NCBI GenBank assembly: GCA_023432075.1
Contig: JAEYVD010000812.1
Span: 1 to 14,137 of the forward strand
Origin: Pseudomonadota bacterium
GTDB taxonomy: Bacteria > Pseudomonadota > Gammaproteobacteria > Burkholderiales > Burkholderiaceae_B
DNA length: 14,137 nt
Direction: 5' to 3'
The translations under genes and the position numbers were made by a program. Of this stretch, positions 5,323 to 11,529 are shown one piece after another. The notes under the pieces were generated by a model. It worked only from the letters and a program-made list of their open reading frames with translations, did not search any database and was not told the DNA's origin. Position 1 is the first letter of the stretch. The number at the start of each line of letters is the position of its first letter.

Positions 5323-7839
5323 TCATGGCTCGAACTCCATGGCGGACATGGCGCGCGCCAGCGATTGCGGCGCGTAGTCGTCCCACGGGGTGTTGCCCGC
5401 ATCCAGCCGGGTGTGAATGTCCTGGATCGTCCAGTGCGCCCCGCCCGTAAGCTTGTCCAGCTCTTCCCACTTGACGGGCACCGACACGCCAAGACCGGGC
5501 CGCGCCCGCGCCGACCAGGCGCAAACCGTGGTGGCGCCAAATCCGTTGCGCAGGTAATCCGCAAAGATCTTGCCGACACGGTTCTTCGGCCCGCTCTTGG
5601 CCACGAACAGTTGCGGCAGCGTCCGCGCCAGATGCTGGACGATCACCTGAGAAAAGCGCTTGACCGTGTCCCAGTCGTACTGTTTGCGCAGCGGCACGAC
5701 CACGTGCAGGCCCTTGCCGCCGCTGGTCTTGAGCCACGCTTGCAGTCCGATTTCCTGCAGCAGTACGCGCACGAGGTCGGCCGCCTGCTGCATGGCGGGC
5801 CACTGCACGCCCTCGCCTGGGTCCAGATCGAACAGCATGCGATCCGGCTTGCCGATGGACGTCTTGACGGCGTTCCAGGTGTGGAACTCGACCACATTCA
5901 TCTGCACTGCGGACAGGATGGCCTCGGCCGTGGGCACTTCGAGCAGCGGCGGGTGGTCCGGGTCGAGCTTGGCGGGCAACGACTTGACGCCCGGCATCGC
6001 GGCTTCAAGGTGCTTCTGGAAGAAGAACTCCCCCTGGATGCCGGCCGGCGCGCGCAGAAACGAGACGGGCCGTCCTTTCAGGTGTTCCAGCATCAGCGGC
6101 GCCACCAGGCCGTAATAGCGCGCCAGGTCCAGTTTGGTGAGCTTGGTGGAGGGATCGATGACGCGATCCGGATTGGTGAGCTTGCCGCCCTTGGCGCGGC
6201 TGCCCTTCGCCGCGGGCGCGACTTTCCTGGCGGGGTTGGCGGCGCCCGCATCGCCCTCGATATCTTTGACTGGCACCGCCTTCTCCCTGGGAATGGCCCG
6301 CACCGGCTTGTCTTGACGCAGCCCCCGGAAGACAGAATGACGGATGTGTCCGCCGCTCGTCCACTCGCCGAACGACACCTCGGCAATCAGCTCGGGCTTG
6401 ACCCAGCGCACGCCGCCGGCGGCAGGCGCGTTCGTGACGGGCTTCTTGTCGGTCTCGATGGACGCCAGGCGCTTTTGCAGCGACACCAGGCTGGCGTCAT
6501 CGAACCCCGTGCCGACCTTGCCGGCATAGCGCAGGCTGCCGTCCTGCTCGGTCACGGCAAGCAGCAGCGCCCCCAGGCCAGCGCGGCTGCCCTTGGGCGC
6601 CGTGTAGCCGACGATGGCAAACTCCTGGCGGCGCGCGCACTTGACCTTGACCCAGGTATCGCTGCGGCGCGGCACATAGGGCGATGACAGGCGCTTGGCC
6701 ATGATGCCTTCCAGCCCCATCTTGCAGGCCGTCGCCACCAGACCCGCCGGCGCGGCTTCCAGTGCCTCGCTGAATCGCAGATGGTCGTCTTCGGTAGTGT
6801 CCATCAGTTGCTGCAGCAGCGCCCGGCGCACCGTGAGGGGTTCGTGGCGCAGGTCTCGCTTCCCGATGAAAGGAAGATCGAAGGCGTAGAAGACGATATC
6901 TTGCGTGCGCTCGCCATCGAAAGCGTTCTGCAGCGCCTGAAAATTGGGAATGCCCTCGCCGTCAAGCATCACGATTTCGCCATCCACCCACGCCCACTTT
7001 GCAGGCAAGGCCCGAAACGCCTCGACCAGATGGGGCAGCTTGGCGCTCAAGTCGTGGCCATTGCGGGTGTAGAGGCGCACATCGTCGCCTTCGATTCGCA
7101 CCACTAGCCGGTAACCGTCGAATTTCATCTCGTACAGCCAGTCCTGCGCGTGCTGGGGCACGCCGTCCACCAGCGTGGCGAGCTGAGGTTTGAGCTGCGC
7201 CGGCAAGTCAGCTGCCACGCCGGGCAAGGCGTCTTGGCCGTCGACCGGGGAGTCAGGTTGGTCTTCGTGTTGGTCTTCGGCCTCGCGCAGCGGGACCACG
7301 CTGTCCGGCATTTCGTCCACCACGCTGAACTCCCGCTCGGACCGGGCGAACGCATCGCGGTCCTTGATCAGCAACCAGGGCGGCTGCTTGTCGCTCTCCT
7401 TGCCCTTTAAGCGGATCAGCGCCCACCGGCCCTGCATCTTGACGCCCTGCAGGTCGAACTTCAGATGCCCCTCCCGGTAGCCTTTGCGTGGGTCGCCCAC
7501 CGGCATCCACTTGCCTTCGTCCCAGATGATGACCTTGCCCGCGCCGTACTGGCCTTCGGGAATCTGCCCCTCGAACTGGTTGTAGGCAATGGGATGGTCT
7601 TCCACCTGGACCGCCATGCGCTTGACGGCGGGATCGTAGCAAGGCCCCTTGGGCACCGCCCAGCTCTTCATGGCGCCGTCCAGTTCCAGGCGGAAGTCGT
7701 AATGCAGCCGGCTCGCCCAGTGCTTCTGGATGACGAAGGCACGCGCGTCCGCGTTGGCCTCGCCTCCGCCGGCCGGTTCCGATGTGACCTTGAAGTTGCG
7801 CTTTTCGCGATACTTCTTGAGCGAGTCGGCCATGGTCAC
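5323..7839 (-). CDS. ligD: multifunctional ATP-dependent DNA ligase D (NHEJ)
   Basis: The 838-aa product has the Pseudomonas-type order of domains. The phosphoesterase is at about 1-190, with His40, His46, Asp48, Arg50, His82 and Tyr86 in the expected positions. The ligase is at about 215-520, with nucleophile Lys239 in EMKFDGYR and EGIMAKR near 377-383. The primase-type polymerase is at about 555-838, with catalytic Asp671 and Asp673 in FDLDPGEG and TSGGKGLH at 705-712. A Lys/Ala-rich linker lies at about 530-555. Together these trim 3' ends, add nucleotides (often ribonucleotides) and seal double-strand breaks held by Ku. The GTG at 7839 overlaps the ku stop by 4 bp, a sign of translational coupling. 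ATG 7833, two codons on, is better spaced from AAGG (about 10 nt) and may be the true start. All catalytic residues look intact. Confidence 0.97.
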   Translation of the reverse strand: MTMADSLKKYREKRNFKVTSEPAGGGEANADARAFVIQKHWASRLHYDFRLELDGAMKSWAVPKGPCYDPAVKRMAVQVEDHPIAYNQFEGQIPEGQYGAGKVIIWDEGKWMPVGDPRKGYREGHLKFDLQGVKMQGRWALIRLKGKESDKQPPWLLIKDRDAFARSEREFSVVDEMPDSVVPLREAEDQHEDQPDSPVDGQDALPGVAADLPAQLKPQLATLVDGVPQHAQDWLYEMKFDGYRLVVRIEGDDVRLYTRNGHDLSAKLPHLVEAFRALPAKWAWVDGEIVMLDGEGIPNFQALQNAFDGERTQDIVFYAFDLPFIGKRDLRHEPLTVRRALLQQLMDTTEDDHLRFSEALEAAPAGLVATACKMGLEGIMAKRLSSPYVPRRSDTWVKVKCARRQEFAIVGYTAPKGSRAGLGALLLAVTEQDGSLRYAGKVGTGFDDASLVSLQKRLASIETDKKPVTNAPAAGGVRWVKPELIAEVSFGEWTSGGHIRHSVFRGLRQDKPVRAIPREKAVPVKDIEGDAGAANPARKVAPAAKGSRAKGGKLTNPDRVIDPSTKLTKLDLARYYGLVAPLMLEHLKGRPVSFLRAPAGIQGEFFFQKHLEAAMPGVKSLPAKLDPDHPPLLEVPTAEAILSAVQMNVVEFHTWNAVKTSIGKPDRMLFDLDPGEGVQWPAMQQAADLVRVLLQEIGLQAWLKTSGGKGLHVVVPLRKQYDWDTVKRFSQVIVQHLARTLPQLFVAKSGPKNRVGKIFADYLRNGFGATTVCAWSARARPGLGVSVPVKWEELDKLTGGAHWTIQDIHTRLDAGNTPWDDYAPQSLARAMSAMEFEP

Positions 7840-8819
7840 GCCGCCTTGCGCGCTTTGCTTGCCGTCTTGGCGGCTGTCTTACCGGACGTCTTGCTGGCGC
7901 TGTTGGCGGATTTGGCCGTTGTCTTCTTGGCATCCGTCTTCCTGGCAGCCGTCTTTTTGGCCGCCTTTTTTGCGGTGCCGTTGCCGCCCTTGCCCGAAGA
8001 TGACGCGGCCTTGGACGCGCCCTTGCCACCCTTCAGGCTGCGTTGCAGCAGCTCGGTCAGGTCGATGACGTTGTCGGCGTAGGTGGGCGACTCCTCCTGC
8101 GGCTCGATGACCGTCTCGGTCTTGCCGGCGCGCGCCTTCTTTTCCACCAGCGCCATCACGGCGGCCTTGAATTCGTCCTTGTACTGCTCGGGGTCCCATT
8201 CACCGGACATGTCCTGCACCAGCATCTTGGCCATCTTCAGCTCGCTGGCGCTGGGCGTCATGTTCTTCGCGCCGGCCTTGGGCAGATCCAGCCCTTCCAC
8301 GGACTTGACCTCATCTCCCCAACGCATCAAGTTCAACACCAGCGCGTCGCCCGACGGGATCAGCGCGGCCAGATGCTGCTTCGTCTGGATCACGACCTTG
8401 GCGATACCGATCTTGCCGGTCTTGGCCAGCGTGTCGCGCAGCAAGGCGTACACCTTTTGCCCCTTGTTGATGGGCGCCACGTAATACGGACGCTCCAGGT
8501 ACACGAAGGACACGTCCGCGGCGTCCACAAACTGCTGGATCTCGATGGTCTGCGTGGTCCTCGGATAGGCATCGGCAATTTCGTCGGGCGACACGATGAC
8601 GTACTTGCCGTCCTCGTACTCCACACCCTTCACGATGTTGTCCTTGTCGATTTCCTTGCCGGTGCGCTTGTTGATCCGCTTGTAGCCCACCGGATCCATC
8701 GAGCGCTTGTCCAGCCAGTCAAAGTCCACGCCCGATTCGGTGGTGGCCGTGTGCAGGCCCACCGGGATGTGAACCAGACCGAAGGAAATGGCCCCTTTCC
8801 ATATCGTTCTTGCTGCCAT
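7836..8819 (-). CDS. ku: Ku homodimer, DNA end-binding protein of NHEJ
   Basis: The 327-aa product begins with the bacterial Ku signature (ARTIWKGAISFGLVHIPV) and continues through the bridge and core beta-barrel to about residue 262. Bacterial Ku forms a ring-shaped homodimer that threads onto DNA ends and recruits LigD through its C-terminal region. Here residues 263-327 form a Lys/Ala/Thr/Ser-rich, disordered tail with 17 lysines, resembling histone H1 tails; such extensions in other species bind DNA and affect threading. ATG 8819 has AGGAGA about 8 nt upstream. The stop overlaps the ligD start. The gene follows the 92-aa membrane-protein gene by only 21 bp, so transcription from further upstream is likely. 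Confidence 0.97.
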   Translation of the reverse strand: MAARTIWKGAISFGLVHIPVGLHTATTESGVDFDWLDKRSMDPVGYKRINKRTGKEIDKDNIVKGVEYEDGKYVIVSPDEIADAYPRTTQTIEIQQFVDAADVSFVYLERPYYVAPINKGQKVYALLRDTLAKTGKIGIAKVVIQTKQHLAALIPSGDALVLNLMRWGDEVKSVEGLDLPKAGAKNMTPSASELKMAKMLVQDMSGEWDPEQYKDEFKAAVMALVEKKARAGKTETVIEPQEESPTYADNVIDLTELLQRSLKGGKGASKAASSSGKGGNGTAKKAAKKTAARKTDAKKTTAKSANSASKTSGKTAAKTASKARKAA

Positions 8820-8840
8820 GACGGTTCTCCTGCGCCCCGG

Positions 8841-9119
8841 TCAGCCCAGACGCTTGACGATCCGGGCGACGCGGGCCACGCCCCCGGTGCCGCTAGCGGC
8901 GCGGCCAATCAAGGCGGTACCCGCGGCCGTGATCAACGTACGCCGCAGGATCGTGCGGCTGCGCATGCCCGACAGCATGAGCAAAACGCCCACGCCCAAC
9001 ACAATCAGATGTTCGCCCGGAAAATTCGGCCTGCGGGCATCGATGTCCTTGATCTGGCTCACCAGGGACGGCGACCGTGACGCCGGAAGGCGGGTGTCGG
9101 CAACGGGTTCAATCTGCAT
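8841..9119 (-). CDS. small two-helix membrane protein (YgaP/DUF2892-like)
   Basis: The 92-aa product has a polar N-terminal 35 residues, a hydrophobic helix at about 38-52 and a second, Ala/Gly-rich one at about 60-76. These are joined by the short basic loop RSRTILRR, and the C-terminus is basic. The pattern (leucine/glycine helix, SR-R turn, AAGTALIGRAASG helix) recalls the small DUF2892/YgaP-like membrane domain often found with stress or SRPBCC proteins; I hold this loosely. The start is strong: GAGGAGG 5 nt before ATG 9119. It lies 21 bp before ku and 74 bp after the PRC-barrel gene, all on the same strand, so it is probably co-transcribed. Its function is unknown. Confidence 0.68.
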   Translation of the reverse strand: MQIEPVADTRLPASRSPSLVSQIKDIDARRPNFPGEHLIVLGVGVLLMLSGMRSRTILRRTLITAAGTALIGRAASGTGGVARVARIVKRLG

Positions 9120-9193
9120 GAAGCCTCCTCGTGGCGTGGATGGACATGCGGCTCGGGGCGGTCAGCCCCAAGCCAGTTCACTCGGCGTACGGC

Positions 9194-9586
9194 TTACTTG
9201 GCGTACTTGAATTCAGGCAGCGCCTTGAGCGTGTCCTTGGTGGCGTCCGGCAACTGGAACTGATCGCCGGCCACTTGCATCTTGGACAGGGGAACCGTCA
9301 CCAGGTGGTTGCCCACCCCCAGCAGGCCGCCCACCGACAGCACCGCATAAGGCGCCCAGTCGGGCGGGCCCAGGATCAGATCATCCACGGTGCCCATCTT
9401 TTCCTTATTGGCGTTGTAGACGGTGGCCCCGATGATCTTCGACGCGCGGTAGCCGGCGTCGACCTTGGCGACATCGACGCGCACTTCGGTCACCGATTGC
9501 GGCGCGCCCTGCGCCTGCGCGACAGAGGCGCCGCCTGCCGCGCCCACAAGGACGGCCAAACCCAACAGGGTGGTCTTTGCGATCAT
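9194..9586 (-). CDS. exported PRC-barrel domain protein
   Basis: The 130-aa product has a Sec-type signal peptide: basic start, hydrophobic residues 5-22 and an AQA cleavage site near residue 25. The mature part contains a PRC-barrel-like fold at about 47-105, recognised by the pattern ASKIIGATVYN, then MGTVDDLIL, then YAVLSVGGLLGVG and a VPLSKM strand. PRC barrels are small beta-domains found in RNA-processing and photosynthetic proteins. Exported single-domain versions are common in Proteobacteria and are often induced by stress, with unknown ligands. GAGGAG lies about 8 nt upstream of ATG 9586. The acidic 78-aa gene ends 18 bp upstream on the same strand, indicating an operon leading into ku-ligD. 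Confidence 0.82.
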   Translation of the reverse strand: MIAKTTLLGLAVLVGAAGGASVAQAQGAPQSVTEVRVDVAKVDAGYRASKIIGATVYNANKEKMGTVDDLILGPPDWAPYAVLSVGGLLGVGNHLVTVPLSKMQVAGDQFQLPDATKDTLKALPEFKYAK

Positions 9587-9604
9587 GATGGGATCTCCTC
9601 GGGG

Positions 9605-9841
9605 TCAGGATGAGCGCTGCGAGCCGGCGGGATCGGGATTGGATTCGGACGCATCCGACGGCTCCATATCCTCATTGCGGACTTCATTGCCCTGCGCGTT
9701 CTCGCTTGCGTCGGTAGGGTTGACCGGCTGGGCGCCGCTTTTGCCGTCAGTAGGCTTGACGGGCAGATCGTCCGGCGTGGACGTCGCTTCCACGGCGTTG
9801 TCCTGGGAAGATGCCTGCCCAACGGAATGTTGTGGTTCCAT
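9605..9841 (-). CDS. small acidic, disordered protein of unknown function
   Basis: The 78-aa product from ATG 9841 is made almost entirely of Ser, Asp, Glu, Asn, Pro, Gln and Thr, with no hydrophobic core, cysteine or membrane segment; it is predicted to be intrinsically disordered. The reading frame stays open to GTG/ATG codons further upstream (to 9973), but ATG 9841 is chosen because GAGGTG sits 6 nt before it and no such site precedes the longer form. It is the first gene of the minus-strand set that runs into the PRC-barrel, ku and ligD genes. Such hydrophilic, hydrophilin-like proteins often appear among stationary-phase or osmotic-stress genes, but no homology is claimed. Confidence 0.62.
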   Translation of the reverse strand: MEPQHSVGQASSQDNAVEATSTPDDLPVKPTDGKSGAQPVNPTDASENAQGNEVRNEDMEPSDASESNPDPAGSQRSS

Positions 9842-10075
9842 TTTCGTCACCTCGGGATGTGCTGCGGCCAGCGGAATCGTGGCCGGAAATCCAAACAGCA
9901 AATGTCGTGCCCGGACGATGCCCGCCGCCGCAGCCCTCCCATGTCCCAGCGCGTTGCGGCACCATAAAACCATTGGTAACGCGCTCCCAAATGGCCGCGA
10001 ATCGGCAATATATTCACTTTACGGGCGGCGCCATGAGGCGCCTTCATTCGTGGCAGAGCTTTTCGGAGCGCGACG
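9842..10075. promoter_or_regulatory. divergent intergenic region between the NHEJ-linked genes and ppk2
   Basis: These 234 bp must hold the promoters for both directions. Candidates are weak. On the minus strand, TTGGGA (about 9992-9987) is followed 15 nt later by TTTTAT. On the plus strand, the AT-rich aatatatt at 10007-10014 could be a -10 without a good -35. A ggcgcc-atga-ggcgcc hairpin lies at 10026-10041 in the ppk2 leader. No known operator motif was recognised. Confidence 0.4.
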
Positions 10076-10897
10076 ATGGCCGGCAAAAAAAAGCAGAAGG
10101 ACACCCCCGAGGCGGCCGAAGAGGCCGGATTGTCCAAGAAGCAGTACGAAAAGGAATTGGCGCAGTTGCACGCCGAGCTGGTCAAGCTGCAGCAATGGGT
10201 GCAGGAGACGGGCGCCAAGGTGTGCATCGTGTTCGAAGGGCGTGACGGCGCTGGCAAAGGCGGCACGATCAAGGCCCTGACCGAGCGCGTCAGCCCCCGT
10301 GTTTTTCGCATCGTCGCCCTGCCCGCGCCGACCGAGCGCGAGAAGTCGCAGATGTACATGCAGCGTTACCTGCCCCACCTGCCTGCCGCCGGCGAAGTCG
10401 TGATCTTCGACCGCAGTTGGTACAACCGGGCGGGCGTGGAGCGTGTCATGGGATTCTGTACCCAGGCGCAGGTGGACGTTTTCCTGAAAGCCGTGCCGCT
10501 GGTGGAGCGGGTGATGATCGATTCGGGCATCCTGCTCTTCAAGTACTGGCTGGAAGTGAGCGAGGCGGAGCAGACGCGCCGACTCCAGTCGCGCATCAAT
10601 GACCCGCGCAAGACCTGGAAGCTGACCAGGATGGATCTGGATTCGTACAGCCGCTGGTACGACTATTCCCGGGCGCGGGATGACATGTTCAAGGCGACGG
10701 ACACGGCCATCTCGCCTTGGTATGTGTGCGGTTCCGATGACAAGAAGCGGGCGCGGCTCAATATCATCAGCCATTTGCTGGAACACATTCCCTACAAGGT
10801 TGGCCCGAAGGAAAAGATTGCGCTGCCCAAGCGGCAAAAGGCCAAGGGATACGAGCAACCGGAGCATCCGTTCCGGTTCGTGCCCGAAAAGTTCTGA
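10076..10897 (+). CDS. ppk2: polyphosphate kinase 2 (PPK2 family)
   Basis: The 273-aa product matches the short, single-domain PPK2 family, which transfers phosphate from polyphosphate to nucleotides (GDP or ADP, depending on class) in the cytoplasm. The Walker A loop is GRDGAGKGG (55-63, Lys61). The Walker B and lid region is FDRSWYNRAGVERVMGFC (111-128) with Asp112. Further family features are FKYWLEVS and the DRxxWK-like NDPRKTWKLT region. A Lys-rich N-terminus precedes the core. Start ATG 10076 has GGAG about 7 nt upstream. Length and motifs suggest a class I enzyme like that of Pseudomonas, but the nucleotide preference cannot be read with confidence. It is divergent from the NHEJ-linked genes and followed by an RRM-like gene 48 bp later. 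Confidence 0.93.
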   Translation: MAGKKKQKDTPEAAEEAGLSKKQYEKELAQLHAELVKLQQWVQETGAKVCIVFEGRDGAGKGGTIKALTERVSPRVFRIVALPAPTEREKSQMYMQRYLPHLPAAGEVVIFDRSWYNRAGVERVMGFCTQAQVDVFLKAVPLVERVMIDSGILLFKYWLEVSEAEQTRRLQSRINDPRKTWKLTRMDLDSYSRWYDYSRARDDMFKATDTAISPWYVCGSDDKKRARLNIISHLLEHIPYKVGPKEKIALPKRQKAKGYEQPEHPFRFVPEKF

Positions 10898-10945
10898 CGC
10901 AACCCGTCCTGAAGCGCGAAACGCCCCTTTCCCGGAGGATCAGCC

Positions 10946-11200
10946 ATGGCAGCGCTGCTCATCAACCAAGTTGAAGAAACCACCACCGACGACGAGATCC
11001 GCGGCTTCCTGACAAAGTACGGGTTTCCATCGCCGGATCACGTCAAACGCGTGCCCAGCGAAGGCGACCGGCCCGCGGTGCTGGTGACCTTTACGGGCGC
11101 GACGGAATCGGAGCTGCAAGCCTTGCTGCCCCGAATCCATCAGGTATTTTGGAAAAACCATACCCTTTCGGCTTTGGTCATGCGGGCGCCGATCGAGTGA
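10946..11200 (+). CDS. small RRM-like protein, putative RNA-binding
   Basis: The 84-aa product could form one RRM-type fold: a first strand LLINQV, a helix TTDDEIRGFLTKYG, a middle strand HVKRVP, a third strand PAVLVTFTG, a second helix ESELQALLPRIHQVFW and a final strand LSALVM. The classical aromatic RNP1 and RNP2 residues are weak, so nucleic-acid binding is not assured. The start is well supported by CGGAGG about 8 nt before ATG 10946. It follows ppk2 by 48 bp on the same strand and may be co-transcribed. It is a complete small protein, not a fragment, judged by its balanced fold. A hypothetical protein with only structural resemblance to RRM is the alternative. Confidence 0.65.
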   Translation: MAALLINQVEETTTDDEIRGFLTKYGFPSPDHVKRVPSEGDRPAVLVTFTGATESELQALLPRIHQVFWKNHTLSALVMRAPIE

Positions 11201-11201
11201 C

Positions 11202-11225
11202 GGGCGCCCGAGGGTAGCGGCGCCC
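11202..11225. terminator. possible terminator hairpin between convergent genes
   Basis: gggcgcc (11202-11208) pairs with ggcgccc (11219-11225) across a 10-nt loop. It begins right after the TGA of the RRM-like gene and precedes the convergent 65-aa gene. No T tract follows, so this is a weak call. Confidence 0.3.
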
Positions 11226-11237
11226 TGCCCCCGCGTC

Positions 11238-11435
11238 CTACCACGCGGTACGCGGACGGTAAGTCTCTTTTACATATTTCGCCAGTTCGGCCTCGACCGT
11301 CGACATCATGACGGCGGGCGGACGTTCCGGGTGCAAAAGCTGCTGCGCGGCAGCCAGGGTGCGCAACGCACAGCGTTCGCCGTTGGTCATCGGCTGGGGG
11401 GTGGACAAGGTGGGCGTGTACTTGAAAGCTTCCAT
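11238..11435 (-). CDS. 65-aa protein of unknown function
   Basis: The product is a small soluble protein with Thr/Pro-rich residues 6-17, a probable helix at about 19-35 (ERCALRTLAAAQQLL) and a second at 44-58, ending in RPRTAW. No signal or membrane segment and no known domain were seen. The start is supported by GGAG about 10 nt before ATG 11435. The gene sits downstream of the copper receptor gene on the same strand with a 76-bp gap, so read-through is possible, but a palindrome at the receptor stop may separate them. Function unknown. Confidence 0.55.
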   Translation of the reverse strand: MEAFKYTPTLSTPQPMTNGERCALRTLAAAQQLLHPERPPAVMMSTVEAELAKYVKETYRPRTAW

Positions 11436-11510
11436 GATGCTTCTCCATAAGACAAGGAATGACCCTCAGCCCCCCTTTCAGCAAGTAGCGTGCCCAACCC
11501 CCTGGGTCTT

Positions 11511-11529
11511 GTCAGTATCGGATACTGAC
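11511..11529. repeat. 19-bp near-perfect palindrome at the copper-receptor stop codon
   Basis: gtcagtatc (11511-11519) and gatactgac (11521-11529) are exact reverse complements around one central base. The palindrome includes the TGA stop and the last codons of the receptor. No T tract follows on the minus strand, so it may be an mRNA end structure or coincidence within coding sequence. Confidence 0.5.

Noticed and set aside
5365..6687. 440-codon plus-strand frame opposite ligD
   Set aside because: Antisense to the LigD polymerase and ligase domains; low-complexity, Arg-rich composition and no ribosome site.
9842..9973. N-terminal extension of the acidic 78-aa protein
   Set aside because: The added residues differ in composition, lack a ribosome site and fill the promoter region; ATG 9841 has a good site.
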